A stretch of 64,000 nucleotides of DNA, from NCBI RefSeq assembly GCF_030247195.1, contig NC_080671.1:28699543-28763542 (forward strand). The letters run 5' to 3'. The notes below the pieces were generated by a model. It was not told where the DNA came from. It did not search any database and saw only the letters and a program-made list of their open reading frames with translations. This DNA is from Topomyia yanbarensis (lineage: Eukaryota > Arthropoda > Insecta > Diptera > Culicidae). The stretch's first letter is position 1. Every line of letters starts with the position of its first letter. Positions 33,930-47,300 of the stretch are shown here, piece after piece. Made by a program: the position numbers and the translations under genes.

Positions 33930-35290
33930 ATTTGATGTGGGTTACCCTTTAAAAACAAAGACAATACAACAAACAACTCGAATAAAAACAACAGATGTTG
34001 CCAAAAATCAGTCCTTTTATGCAACGTATTCTATTTTGCACGATCTACCTAAACAACAACGTAAAAAATGAAAACTGAAAACACTGTCAACCCTGTGTCC
34101 GAAATATTTTGACGCTATTATTTTTACGACATATTTTGGACTAGTTATTTTATACTTCTAAGAAGAACTTCACACACTAACACTAATTGTTTTGTGATAG
34201 GGGGGGGGGGGCTACCACAAAACAATTACGTTGCCACCCTATGTATCTTAGAACACGTTCATTACAGAGATTTCTTTAAAAGGATTGCTCAGAATAATTT
34301 TCGAAATTACATGAACGTAGTAGGTAAGTGAAATAGAATTGATTAAATTCATCCAGCAGTACGATTGGTTCAATACTGGCATCATTTATCACAATATTTG
34401 TTTGGATTTGCTCAATCAATTGGGTTGTTACACAAGACACGTAAAGAAGGTGTCATTTCTTCGAAATATGGTATCAAACGATTTTCAGTACCTGTAAAGC
34501 TGTTAATTGTTTTAGGTTCCTTCATAAAAATGTGTTCGAAGGCTAATTTTATCACATAAGGTTGTCACTTCCCAGAATGATGCTAAACGAACCATTATAA
34601 GGTTAATACAATGGTTCTATTGATACTATTGAACTCGAACAAATTATGACTATTGATTGAACAAATGGATACAACACATGTAATGTATAATATCAGAAAG
34701 GTTCGATCTTACTGTTAGGTAAAAATCTTAGCAAGTTACTGTTTTCGGCAAAGCTAATCTGGACTAATTTTGCTGCATTGTCTGAAGAACAAAGGATCGT
34801 TTATTGTCGCTGTTGTGATCGATCAAGATGGATAACCGGCAGCAGCAACACGTGTGCAAATACGGAGCTCGTTGACGTCTCGACGTGTTAAATCGAGTAT
34901 TCATGATGTATAGCAGTGATGAAGCAGCTTTGGTCGGTAGTAGTTGTCTATATTCAATTTCATCATGTCAATAATGCAGTACTGAACATTTCCACAACTT
35001 GATACAGGCAAAAAGCTTCAGTTTTAATACCAACCTAAAACACGTGGTTGAGTGTGACGCTTATCGAATCGAAATCCCCGTGTAAATAGACAATGGGAAA
35101 ATCGCGGTACGGCAACATTCTCGGGCACCGCGTAGGTGCAATGATCCGATAAGAAATTATTGTCATAATTCGGAGAAGCTACCGACGATATTTCGGCCAG
35201 AAGCCACTTTCGATGTGTCCTCAATGATGTTTTTGTTATGACAATGCGGCTGGATGATCATTCATTCCTAGGTTACCACTGCACAGACAA
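33930..35290. other. no recognised feature; probable decayed 5' flank of the Gypsy element
   Basis: No clear Gag, zinc knuckle or LTR could be identified upstream of the Gypsy protease, although part of gag is expected here. A G-run (34200-34210) is present. Small ORFs are not supported. Confidence 0.35.
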
Positions 35291-35299
35291 AGAGTCGAA

Positions 35300-38200
35300 A
35301 TTTCCATCGATGCGGTATTCGTGGACAACTTGGTGGAGGAAAATCGCGAATCAATAACCGGAGGATTATAACAGCGAGCAAATAAACACACTCTCAGTAA
35401 AGGACGTGCTAATAACAGACTTGACTCATCAAATCCAATAAAATTTGTAATCGACTCAGGAAGCGATGCTAATGTAATCGGAGGCCAAGATTGGGACCAG
35501 TTACAACGGGACGCTAGAGAAGGTCTGGTAATGATTAGGGAAGTCAAACTGACAGACTGTTCAATCTTGCGAGCCTACGCAGCTGACCAACCACTGAAGA
35601 TTGAGTGCGTATTCAAAGTAAAGATAGAGGGGGTGGGAGCTAGTAAGCTCCCTATTCTTGCAGAATTATTGGTAGTTCCACAAGGTCGTCGATTCCTGCT
35701 TGATCGAGAGACAGCAAGTGACATGAAACTTTTAAAAGTAGAGTTATTACTCACTACTAGCTCGCCGTTTTCCTAAACCGTCCAACTCGAGAAAAATGCT
35801 TATTATAATGTACCCGCCGCATACAGGGAAGGAGCAAAGCAAAGACCGCAAGAAATGGAGAAAATAGGTATTATAGAAAAGGTCACCTCCGCACCTGAAT
35901 GGATAAGCGGCATATCAGCTATTTCTAAGAGAAAAGATCGCTTCGTTGTAAACATGTGCTAATTAAGCCATAAAGCGGGAATACTATAGGTTACCTCTAA
36001 TCCACGGAGCGAAGTACTTTTCGAAGCTAGACCTAACAAGCGCGTTCTCCTATCTGGAATTAGCCAAATAATCTAGAGATCTCACCACTTTTCTTTCCGA
36101 AAATGGCATGTTTCGGTTTACAAGACTAATGTTCGAGGTCAATTGCGCCCCTGAAATTTTCCAAAGAGAAATGAGTCGAATGCATATTTGATTTTCGGAA
36201 AAGCTAACGAAGAGCTACGGAATACTGTGGCCAAAGTTCTACCTTTTGAGAGCCAGAAATCTAACCCTGAACTTTGAAAAATGTGAATCCGATAAGGTTT
36301 ACATAAAATTATTGGGTCATGAGCTCGATCAGCGTGGATTCCACATTGGCGAAGTTAAGGTTAAACACATCCAGAAATTCCGTGAACCTACAACTTCTTC
36401 CGAGCTTAGATATATCAGCAACTTCGCAGACGTAACGAACCCACTGAGGGAGGTCGCTACGGCAAAAACATGGAGATGGGGTGTTCGCCAGTCTACCTCT
36501 TTTGAGGCTACTAAGCCAAGGGTAATCAAAAGCACAATCGTTTTGGGTTATTTCTGAGAAACGGACAATACAATCGTTTATACGGACGCATCTCCAAACG
36601 CCCTAGGAGCTGTTCTTATCCAAGAAAATATTCACAGGACACCTCGCGCTAGAAGCTTCGACTCGAAAGTGTTAGCAGCCACAGAGAGAAGATATCCTGA
36701 AAATCAATGAGAGGCATTAGGTACCGTTTGGGTCGTAGAAAATTATTCTTGCTATCTACTTGGGCGGCACTTCTCGCTAAGAACAGACGCGAAAGGGGTT
36801 TAATTCATATAAAATCGCTCTCGAACAACGTCGAAGTCAGCTCTCACCCGAGCTGACGGTTAAGCTCTGAGACTCAGCCCATACAGCTACACGGTAGAGT
36901 ATGTGGGAGGTAATTTCAATATAACTGATTCCTCATCTCGACTCTGCGCTGGCAAAGAGGAAACCTTCGATGAAGCGGAAAGCCCCTGGGAGATTGCGAA
37001 AATAGAAGCTAATAAAGCTGCGTTCTAGACTGAAGATCATATAAAACAGGCGACTTCAGAAGACTGTCCCAAGTGAAAATAGCACTAGTATCTGGAGATT
37101 GGCCCAGTCAGTTGCGTCGATTCGAGCTCGTCGCAGATCAACTTTACGTAAAGAATAGTATCCTCGTCAAACAAAGGTGTGCAGTAATTCCAAAAGCATT
37201 GCAACGGGAAACCCTGGCAATAGCGTCTAAGGGTCACCCAATGTCAGCGAAACTTATCAGCCTCTTCCGATAACGGGTTTGGTGGCCAGGATTACCCAAG
37301 GATGCAGAAGACTGGATAGAATCCTGGGAGGTTTACGGTACGAATGGAAGGCCAGAGAGTCCCACCAATGGAACGCATTATTACTCCCAAAACAATCTAT
37401 CCAACCATACCTCCGAATAGTGACGAACCACGGCATCGGTCAAACGCCCGATCAGTTTTTGTTTTGTTTTCGGGACAGTTTCCCGCCACTAGAAGATTAT
37501 CTCAGTGCGCGCGTGCGACGGCAAGCTAAAATCGTCAAAAGTGCCGGCCCGTGGTTCGGGCATTAGTGAAGTGTACGGTGTCGGTTCGCCAATAGGGGTA
37601 AGCTAAGTGTAAAGGAGTGCTTTCGCTTCCCCGGCTAAGCAATAAGGAACCACGACATCGGTAGTTCTCGCTATAGAGGATAACGTTTGACTTAGCCAAG
37701 CTCTCCTCTATAGCTGATTGTCAAGGAGAACGAAGCAGGGCGGACAAAGGTTCCCCTGGGAAGAGCACTGCGGTGACTTCCGGGATCGTTTACGGTGAGT
37801 AGACGATCCGGCGATTTGTCGCCAACGTCGCTAGGGAGGTTCCGACAAAGGAGCCAAGCTGACCACCCTAGCTAAACGCCAAGGACCGCTGCCGGAGCAG
37901 CCAACGACATTCCAGGAGAACTCGGCCGTTGCAGTCCCGGCCGGTCGGAAGAGACAATCCGCCTTTTCGCCCAGAAACGTAGCAGCAGCAGCAGCGTGAG
38001 GCTTTTGGAGAATAAACGGTAAAGTTAGAATTTATTTGTTTTTTTCTCTTTTGTTTGTTATTATACGAAAATCCGAAATTCCAGTAGGAGTACCTACGTC
38101 GCCCTGAAAAGAAGGGTACGCCGGGCAAATAAGAACCCGAGTGTTGGGCAAACCCCTACTTACATTCGGAGGCATCTATGTGCTAGTTGTACATCGTTCA

Positions 38201-38880
38201 AGAATCGTTTTCGCTCGTCCTGTGAAGACAACCATCTTCCATAAATAAGGGTTTCAAGCAACTATTGAACGGACACTACCTTTCAATGGTGAAGACTTCA
38301 GCCGATATTGCTACGAGCGTGAAATAAAGAACATTTTCTCTACCCACTGTTCCCGCAACAAAATAGTCTGGTTGAAAACTGCATGAAATTGATCAATAAA
38401 GCAATGTCCATAGCCGCCTCACTTGGTAAAAGCTACGAAGAACTTCAATCAGCGATTAGGTCGCCTAGTTCAGCCTTCCATTCAATCAACAAAGTTCCCC
38501 TGGAGGACACGATGTATGGATGAAAAATAAGACGAGAACTACTTCTTATAAACCGGGGAAAGACACACTATAACGATGATATAATCAACGCAAGAGATCA
38601 AAAGGCTAAGCTAAGTAGAAAACTGAGCGAAGATCGACGGCGCGGTAAACGGATCTGCAAAATACTACCAGGAGACACGGTCATTATTGAGCGTCAAGCA
38701 CGTTCGAAAGGAGATAGCCGGTTCGATGTACCGTTACAGAGGTAAGAAAAGAAAACCTTGTACTTACAGGAAACGACGGGCATCAGCTCAAACGACATAG
38801 GTCCCAAACAAAAAGAGCTCACGAATGGGGAACCCCGGATCGAGATGTGCGAAGAAATTTAACAGTGACCATCCAGGGAA
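35300..38880 (+). pseudogene. Ty3/Gypsy LTR retrotransposon pol remnant
   Basis: The pol domain order is preserved on the plus strand. Protease: FVIDSGSDANVIGG at about 35435-35480, with the DSG active site, continuing to RRFLLDRETASDM. Reverse transcriptase: IGIIEKVTSAPEWISGISAI (35865-35930) and KCESDKVYIKLLGHELDQRG (36280-36345); the YxDD box is destroyed near 36190. RNase H: TDASPNALGAVLIQEN (36585-36635) and AATERRYPENQ. Integrase: GHPMSAKLISLF, RVWWPGLPKDAEDWIESW (37275-37325), with the zinc-binding Cys pair changed to W/Y. After a 721-bp insertion, the integrase core resumes (FGGIYVL, RSRIVFARPVKTTIF, NKAMSIAASLGKSYEELQSA) up to the C-terminal VIIERQARSKGDSRF (38680-38730). There are many stops and frameshifts. 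No LTRs or gag were identified. Confidence 0.8.
37430..38150 (+). mobile_element. 721-bp insertion in the Gypsy integrase (TSD AACC)
   Basis: Integrase coding sequence stops at ...GACGAACC (37429) and resumes at AACCCCTACTTAC (38151), giving a 4-bp AACC duplication. The insert is GC-richer than its host, holds an AATAAA signal (about 38011) followed by a T-rich stretch, and a 16-bp near-repeat GAACCACGRCATCGGT at its start and at 37651. The length, TSD size and polyadenylation-like signal suggest a solo LTR of another element, but the ends are not the canonical TG...CA, so the class is open. The open frames inside are not supported as genes. Confidence 0.5.
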
Positions 38881-39600
38881 AAGAAAATCCCTGCTTATCT
38901 GGAAAATTACGTGCGGTTAGTTGAGGCAGTGGAAGCTGACAGACCTCACTAAGGCATTGGAGGTGAATTCGTATATGTTTTGATACTAATTGCACTTTTA
39001 TTGGTCTCTAGTTTATATATCAGGATACTTTAGCCCCTCAGTAGACAATTTGTTTCTTGGTCGAGTATAGAAGTTTGTTGTCGTGATGAACACCTCTCCA
39101 TATAAACATGAAATCAATAAACAAGTTGCAATGTATCGAATAACGTTTATCTCGTTTGCAGCAATCAAATCAAGCATAACTCATAGCGGAAACCTAGTTT
39201 GTGATAATCTAGAAATGTGAAAACACAATTCTCTATAGTTACTCACCAATAGTTTTTAGAAAGACTATATCAAACTAGTAAAGCTTAAACTAAAAATGCA
39301 AAGAAAACATTTTCTGCTTGTGTTAAATCCCGGAGATTTATCCTTTTTAAAGAAGAAGGGGAATGTGGGGTACACCCTAACGCATTACATAGATACTCTC
39401 ACCTCCTTTCAAAGAATGAACACGCACACACACTCACGCTCTCGAGATATATCAGTCACTCAACGAACTCCGGCAACTGCATGAATCTACCTCGTTCGCA
39501 AATCAACTGTTGTCGGTGTAGGTCGTGCAGTGCGTGGCTCCTGCGATGGGCGATTCCCGCAACCCGAAATATGTACCAAATTCCACAATACCGTTTCCCA
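38880..39600. other. no recognised feature
   Basis: This is the 3' flank of the Gypsy remnant. There is a short CACACACTCACGCTCTC tract at about 39423-39440. No LTR was found. Confidence 0.35.
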
Positions 39601-39604
39601 ACTC

Positions 39605-39810
39605 TCGAATAAAGAGCTTAACATCCTGCTGTGGTTAACTATAATAGAAACGGTTCAGAAGTTTCTTACCTAGCGCTTCGTATGGCTAGTGCACGTTGAT
39701 GTCGACATAGTTGATGAAACGGCCTGTCATTTGAATACCGTTCTCAAAACTTATCCATGATTTATCATAAAATAAAAATTGCTCCCTTCAACCGATCACA
39801 GCCAACATTT
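39605..39810 (+). repeat. low-copy repeat pair, copy 2
   Basis: Matches 31925-32115: GAGCTTAACATCCTGCTGTGGT, ACTATAATAGAAAC, CGGCCTGTCATTTGAATACCGT and TTCAACCGATCAC, with small indels. Confidence 0.55.
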
Positions 39811-39814
39811 ACGG

Positions 39815-41100
39815 GCTCAACCGAGTTATCACCCTTTCCCACAACCATACCGTTTTCCAACTATCGAATGTTGCATTCGAAATTAGATACTTGAAAGGTA
39901 CTCTTGCGTTCACTTACCTTCACTAGCTGAATGTTTTAAACGTTCTCAAACGCAGCAATTTATTGCTCCTAAGCCGTGTAAGTAACCAAACCAAAGCTAT
40001 CTCGAGAAAGTGTTAATAGAATAATTCCATCAATAAATAGCGTCGAAAAGTGTAAAAACGACACCTCCACCTGCAGAAACAATAAAACAAAAAACCGCCT
40101 AATGGAATAACGATGAATGAATGAATTCCGCCTGCCTCTCGAAAGACCACTTCCTCGGCTTCGCCGAGGAGAAAAGAGCAATAAAAATAAATTTCATATA
40201 GCGCTTTTTAAAAGAATAAAACACAAACACACACACACACACACACCTAGATACATAAATTATGCTTATTTGGCTCGACACTGATGCTAAATGGAAACAT
40301 AAACGATTCGCTCATTTAGCATCGCCCGCCGCGTCAGCCAGCTTGCTTCGTTCGGCTCGGATAAGGGAGAAGAACCCCGCGGCCCTTAAACGGCGGATAC
40401 GCCGCCCGATTTATCACTAATCCAGTTCGAGAAGAAGAGCGTGTGCTAGATTGAGCCACAAAAACACCTCCGTTTGCGAGGTGGTGGTGGTGGTACGGGA
40501 TGCACCGAGTAGACTGATGTGAGGCGGTTCCGTGCGGCATAAATGCGGGATTTCACTTAAAAGTCGGTATGCATATTGTGGATGTGGTGGCTGTGCTTCT
40601 TTCCGTGCAGTGTTAGTATGTGAGCTGTGGCGAGTTTATCGTTTGGATGGGGAAAAATGCAGAATCTTCCGGTGGTCTATGGTACTGTGGCCGATCACTC
40701 CTAATACGGAACTGGTAGATCAATCGTTTATCGTTGGAATAGGAAGTGAAATTGGTTTTCATAAACAATGCGAATGAATTTAGATGCAGATTAATAACAT
40801 TTTTGTCGTAGGCCTATGATTCTGTTTTGGAGACGTGATCCTCATTTCTAATTCAACAAAAATGATATGTGACGAAAAGTTTTAGAATGGTTACATTTCA
40901 GTCATTTCACCATACTATCATCAGCCCGGAGTGTGCATTTTTTTCCATACGTTTATTTGACACGGCGTTTGCAAAAGCACGTTATAGAAATCCTTAAGAC
41001 TAATTTTAACTATACTAGTAATTTGTCTAAAACTAACACTGAAATCACTTTATAGTGTGCTTTTTACCTTACATTGTTGTATTTCATAATGATCTAGTAT
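39815..41100. other. no recognised gene; CA microsatellite
   Basis: Holds (CA)n at 40223-40246, a GC-richer segment at 40320-40560 and several short unsupported ORFs. The 3' untranslated end of the minus-strand non-LTR element probably enters from the right (to somewhere near 41000). Confidence 0.4.
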
Positions 41101-41173
41101 TTTCAGGTGTATTTATTTACTTTTTTTCTGTTATTGTCTAAACTTAAAAACTGAATATTTAATTGGTGAATGA

Positions 41174-42390
41174 TTAGCCTTGGATGAGAGTATGAGGAGA
41201 TGAATTTAATGAAATTTTGACAGACTCTGTTTTTAGAAAATGATAGATAAGTTCCATGTATAGAGGATCGCGATACGCCAGCATGTCTCTAACAGGAACA
41301 TGGATTGGTCTTCCTCGGACTTGTAAAGAATCTACTAATTGTGATCTGGCTTTACGATATTCAGTGCAGGACCAAACAACATGCTCAATGTCGTGGTAAC
41401 CCTCTCCACAAGCACAATGATTACCCTCAGCGAGCCCAATACGACGGAGATGCGCATCTAAAATATAATGATTGGACATGAGCCTAGACATCACACGGAT
41501 GAAGTCCCGACTTACATCCAATCCTTTGAAGCATGCCTTCGTTGATACTTTAGGGATAATTGAGTGTAGCTATCGTCCCAGATCTCCATTGTCCCAAGAT
41601 GTTTGCCAACTAGCAAGTGCCCTCTGTCGAGATTCAAAAAAAATTCATTGTAAGCGATGGGTCTTTCATATATTTCACCATCTAGTGCACCAGTATTGGC
41701 TAAATAATCAGCTTTCTCATTGCCCGCAATAGAACAATGGGCGGGGAGCCACACTAGGGTAAATTTATAATATTTTCTTGTTAGGTTACTCAGAGATTCT
41801 CGTAAGAATGGATCGTGATTATCAATCCTCTTTGAGCGTAGAGCTGCAATTGTGCTGAGACTATCAGTGAGGATAAAGTAATGGTTCGGGGGTAAAGTAT
41901 TAATTATTTGCAAACTATAGTGAACTGCTGCTAGTTCCGCTATATAAACAGAGGCGGGTTCTGCAAGTTTGAGAGAAATTGAAAAATTATTGTTGAAAAT
42001 ACCGAAACCAGTGGCCTCACTGATTCGTGACCCATCAGTGTAAAACATTTTAAGGCAGTCTATGTGTTGATATTTACTTGTGAATATTTTAGGGATCTCC
42101 AGCGAGCGTAGATGATCCGGAATTCCGCGAAACTCTGCTTGCATGGACGTGTCGAAGAATAAAGTGGATTCAGGAGTATCTAGTATATTAACGTATGTGC
42201 GAACATAACTAGCAGGCGTTATTTCTTGTGACATGTGATTGAAATACACTGTCATGAATCTGGTTTGGGGTTGAAGCTCGACAAGTCTTTCAAAATTTTC
42301 AATTACCAGTGGGTTCATAACCTCACATCGAATAAGTAAACGAGAGGAGAGATCCCAGAATCGGCCTTTTAAAGGAAGAACTCCCGCTAG
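41174..42390 (-). pseudogene. non-LTR retrotransposon ORF2: RNase H domain and C-terminal zinc motif
   Basis: This is the 3' part of the element whose 5' part lies at 43747-48930. The long minus-strand frame shows a complete-looking RNase H core: MFYTDGSRISEATGFGIF, SVYIAELAAVHYSLQIINTL, HYFILTDSLSTIAALRS and TLVWLPAHCSIAGNEKADYL, i.e. the D-E-D-H/D pattern with GNEKAD. After a 1-base frameshift near 41520 the coding continues as LDVSRDFIRVMSRLMSNHYI and AHLRRIGLAEGNHCACGEGY...IEHVVWSC, a CCHC-type motif. The original reading enters this segment at LAGVLPLKGRFWDLSSRL, directly after the TA of the insertion at 42393-43744. The RNase H places it in the I/LOA group (Lian-like by resemblance). 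Confidence 0.85.
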
Positions 42391-42392
42391 TA

Positions 42393-43744
42393 GGGGAATT
42401 GTGGGAAAAACCGACACTGTGGGTAAAACCGACACCCCACAACTTTTCCTAGAAATCAAATTTTTATTCATTTCATAATGATACAATATTATTGGTACGT
42501 TTATTTAGAGCATTTGAAGAAAAATTGGATTTACGTTAGTGCGCCGAATGTCATAAAAATTAACAAAACATTCTACAGCAGCGTTCATACTCGTCTGGAT
42601 GTAAAATTTCGTTGGTAGATTTTAAGGTTTTAACCGAACGAAAGCTTTTCAAATCACCCCATTTTTCAGTACCTATTATTATTGGCCTGTCCTATGATCA
42701 ACTAGGTGCATTGAAGACGAGTTTGAAAAATTCAATATTTTTAATAGCTTTTATAAAAAAATGTGCGTTGTTGGGGTAAAACCGACACCCTATGGTTAGG
42801 GTAAAACCGACACCCTGTTAAGATGGTTGTGTATAGTTGCGATTCATTTCAAAATACTGGGGATCTTTGTGACACTTCAATTAGCCTATTAGAACACTAT
42901 AGTATTAGCAGAAATACACAGAAATACTTTTATTGTGTTTATTTCTTGTAAGTCTCTTTAAAAATCAAAAATTGGAATTTTTGCTTATCTGATTCTAACG
43001 AAGCTTTTGCTATTTCTGCAAAAAGGTCATCAAACCGAATTTATAGTGTTCTCTTGGTTTGTCATAGACGAATTTTATCACAATGAGACAATGATCTTAT
43101 GTATACTCCAATAGATCGTTGATGATCAGAGTCCGAAAAATCAAATCTGAAAAAGATAGTTTTACTAAGAAGTGTGTGTGTCACTTATAAGTGAATGAAT
43201 CCAATTAGCAGAACGTAGAACACCTGAAAATCTTCTCTTATGAAATAAAATGACACTGGAGGTTACAATGATGTGCGCAAGGATTATTTGGAAATACTCA
43301 TATCTATAAATAATCCTATAGCATAAAATACTCTTATTTATAGTACTACGCTTTCGAACTTTCTTCCCCTCACTACATGATGAAGCAATAAAAAGCACAT
43401 ATTTGCATCATACATACTCACACTTTATTAATCACGCATATATCTCATGTTTAATAAAGATAAAGATTTTAATAAAGTGGAGAGAAAATAAATTAAAGGG
43501 GGTGTCGATCTTACCCCTATGGGGTGTCGGTTTTACCCGCAGTGCTTACAAAAAGTCACTTTGTTTTCCAAGTTTTACAACCAATATTTTTTAATGAAAT
43601 TATTTTTTTGAAGCACTGAAAAAATTAAGTCTTGTTAAGAATTTTCTGATGAAGAATTCTGCTTAAAAATTATAATTTTATTGGTTTTGTGGCAACTTAG
43701 AAAAAGTGTTAAGCTTAAGGTGTCGGTTTTAACCATAATTCCCC
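42393..43744. mobile_element. 1.35-kb non-autonomous TA-flanked element (GGGGAATT ends)
   Basis: The ends GGGGAATTGTGGG...(42393) and ...CCATAATTCCCC (43744) are inverted, and TA is duplicated (42391-42392; 43745-43746). Removing the element plus one TA joins GAAGTA to CTAGCG and restores the retrotransposon frame SLEV|LAGV, so the boundaries are certain. The word GGGTAAAACCGACACC occurs at 42421, 42776 and 42804 and inverted at 43500, 43521 and 43720. These iterated subterminal repeats are candidate binding sites. No transposase. TA target and end design resemble the pogo-like element at 54350. Confidence 0.8.
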
Positions 43745-43746
43745 TA

Positions 43747-43991
43747 CTTCAAGACTCATCGTATGTGTCGACTGCATGCAACCTAAGGCTATTCCTAAGC
43801 AGCGATACTGTATTCGTTCCAGTTTAATAATGTGAGTGTTCGCAGCTGAACAGAAACAGATGCACCCATATTCCATTACTGAAAGTATTGTTGTTTGATA
43901 CAATCTTATCATGTCACTTGGATAAGAACCCCACCATGATCCAGTTATTGTTCGCAGAAAATTTATCCTTTGCTGGCATTTCGTTATTAGA
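43747..43991 (-). pseudogene. non-LTR retrotransposon ORF2: thumb/connection segment
   Basis: The minus strand reads YLITKCQQRINFLRTITGSW from the right junction, then DMIRLYQTTILSVMEYGCIC and NTHIIKLERIQYRCLGIALG to SLEV at the left junction. This is the region after the RT palm. The frame is uninterrupted in this piece and joins the flanking pieces exactly once the two TA-flanked insertions are ignored. Confidence 0.85.
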
Positions 43992-44388
43992 TAGGGGAGA
44001 GAGGGTAACAGTGGATCAGCAGGAACTATGAAACATTCGCAATGAAATCATAATGCATGATCAGAATCATCTCATTCCCTCATATTTCACGATTTCTAAT
44101 TCTTTACACGTTTTGCTATATAATGGAAGAGATCTGATAACTCTATCTCTTTTAATGGATATTTGTTTGTTTTGTGATAGCCAGAGTAAATTTGCAATGA
44201 AAAACATTATTCCATCTTTATGAGTTACCATTCATTGAATAAATGTTTAGTCTATTGCTATTTATAGCAAATTTTATACTCAACATTTGCCGCGAACAAA
44301 GTTTTTTGGTAACTTCTCATGGTTGTGCTTTTTTTTTGTTTTTGTGGTCTGTCTCAAAATGTGAATGGGTTCCGATTTTCCACAGTAA

Positions 44389-47300
44389 GGCCATTACAAA
44401 TATTTTTTAAAAATTATGTCACCCCCCCCCCTTCAAAATCGCTGAAAAAAATCAGGGGGCAAATAATTTTTTTAAAATAACCAAAATTCAAAAAATTGTA
44501 ACGTTTTATAGAACAACAATAGAGTTTTACTTTTCGTAACTGAAAACTGAAAATGGTAGTTTTAGAAATTACCATCCCATGATAATTTTTATTTTGATCA
44601 TTCTCGGGTAAATGTAAAGTTTAAATGAGATCATCGATCCAGTCCAACATCAAATGAAACGTTTGCTGGTCGCGGACGGAAGGACCCATCTGTGTATTAT
44701 CAAACAAACATCTCATGGAAAGGCTAATACAGACCGACTTCTGAATCGATTCCATTTTAAGCGCAACAGTCGATAGAGACATAATCGATCGTTGCATTCG
44801 AAAATAATTTCAATAAGGAAACAATCTGAATTCAAATCAGACTCCTGGAGATTTATATGTGATTCAATATTCAATATACATGAGCTTTACCGAAAGGTTT
44901 TTGACAATTAAAGATTTCATATGGGATCGTAGTATTCATACCGTATTTCCGCAGCCATATGTGCGATTCTTATGAACTTGATCAGATCAAAATCTGCTAC
45001 AAAACCTTCCATTTAAGGCTTAGCCTTGTGAAAATCGAATAAGCTGTTTTCCAAGAAGCCGAAGAGACATTAATTCTGAAATATTCCAAGAACCAGAAAC
45101 ATGCGAAATTTTCGAGATAGACGCTGGAATCAAAAGAACTTTGTCTGGCCATCAGCGATCAAGAATGCTCTAGCAAAGCTAAATATAGATTTTACAAATA
45201 ATGGTATCATCGGCACTTACCGCAGGAAGAACCGGGAATCCATTATCGATGTCAATTTTTGTAGCCTTGGAGTAACCGGAAAGATGGACTGAAAAGTGTG
45301 CGAGGATATATACACAGCGACCACCAAGCGATTTGGTACAGCATTGATAACAGGACTATGAACTACACATGAATATGAATATGTAGGAGATATATAAACG
45401 AATGAAGATGGAAAACAGCGATTTTGCACAGGAACGTGTCCGTCGAAGAACTTGAATTTGAAGGTATCCTCTTCAACCTAAATGCGAACGGCACTACTAA
45501 CAAAGGAGTGTAATGCGACCATACCAAGGGATGGTAAACTGAAGCGACAAAAGCTGATGTTGCTTCCGATGCCGGGACAACATGGAAATCTTTCAGCGTA
45601 GTCAATATATCCCTTGATAATGTTAAAGAGAAGGAGTAATCCTGAACAAGCTAACGAAGTACGTGGACCGTGAGAACGGCATCTCATGTAATTCGGCTTC
45701 CTTATAGGCAGGTCTACAGTGATATCCATCCAAACGGTTGTGGGAGCTGTGGAGACAGCAGAGATAAGGATATCGTTTTTGCGTGGTGGTTTCCTTAGGC
45801 GCGAAGAATGCTTCAATAGTACTAGCTGGAAGGCAATCGCCCATTCGCTGTACAGCATGAGTAACTCTGCAGGATATTATAGAGCTACTTTCAGTACCGA
45901 ACACTGATCTACGAGACAGACAAGGGGGAATCACAACTACAACTGACGTTCCTCGACTCGACGCTGTGGAACGCAGTGTACGATGGAGTATTGAAGCTGA
46001 ACCTTCCCAGAGATATAACGATTTTCGGCTTCACGGATGATGTGGTGTTCCAAGTAATCGGACAATCGCTAGAAGAGGAGACACTCGACACGGAGACGAT
46101 TGCCCATCATAAAACAGAGTTGGTGATGACTAGCAGCCGAAAGATAGCGCAGTCGGAAAATATTTGAACTTTTAAAGTTACGATGATTATGTTAAGGGGA
46201 AGGCTGTGAGAGCAACCACAGCTTTGCTTGAGGCGCCAGTGTACTGAGCACCACGAACCAGCGGAAATCGCTGGACCGAAGCATGTGAGCAGACTAGTTT
46301 CACCGTCAGGGACAAGATCGAGTAGGTCGAGTGAAGCACCAGCGGTGGGTCGTCGAGTTTTCAACGAACCGGAAGCAGCGAACCAGAAGCTACGCTCTAT
46401 CCGGTATCGCCGAACCGTCCTCGCCAAGTACTGGTTGGCTCTTTGAGTAGGATTTATTGACTATGCGAGTAGATTGCGACAAAACTGGGAGCTAAATGAC
46501 TCGCGCAACAGGCATCGGTATCGGGAGAACTTCCGACGAGGAATTGAGATGGCTCGCGAAAACAGGAACTAAATGGTTCACAGAAACGGGAGCCAAATGG
46601 CTAACGGAAGTTCATCACTGCGATTAGCCGGATATGTGTTCGGAGCTAAACCGCTCTAATGTATCATTTTGTCTTGAGACTGAATCAGCCTCCCCACGAG
46701 ATAACGCTTCGATGCAGTCTCGTGGAACAAAAGGAAGGAAGAAAAGTGAGGACTGTTAGTAGTGGTTAGGCACAAAAGTGAGTCCCACCTAGGGCCAATG
46801 CAGTTTTGAAGCTATTTATGGAGAAAAATGCAAAGATTTCGAAGATGTACACGGAACCGAGCCGAATTACTATCATGTACCAAACAAACAAATCTACAAG
46901 TCTTCAAGCACAAGCGATAAACCAAAGCTGATGTTTCCACTAGAGTTCGAAAAAGTATAGTATGCACAGGATGTACGTTCACCAGGCTACTGTATACGAA
47001 ATACGCAATAGAAAAAAATATCAGAGAAAACCATGTCTGAGATGAATAATTCCATTGGCGCACACTTTACCTTTGGATTCATTCCAGAATGTTTTCCAAA
47101 AGTCCATAAGTGAAATGTTGCAATCCTGTTTCTGTACATTGTTATCAAGCGGGTTCACCTTTGACCGATTTTCATGCCTTGTGTGTACAGTCGGTCCATG
47201 TGCCGCCACAACGGAATGAAAACTATTCAAGCAACCAAAAGGTTATACCTTAATTTACTCTTAAATGTTTACATTAAGTTCTAGAGAACTTTCAAGCTTT

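Noticed and set aside
37868..38128. 86-codon minus-strand ORF
   Set aside because: Lies in the insertion within the Gypsy integrase; Cys/Arg-rich chance frame without a domain.
45478..45934. Overlapping minus-strand ORFs of 103-126 codons
   Set aside because: They are shadows of the plus-strand RT remnant at 45090-46790.
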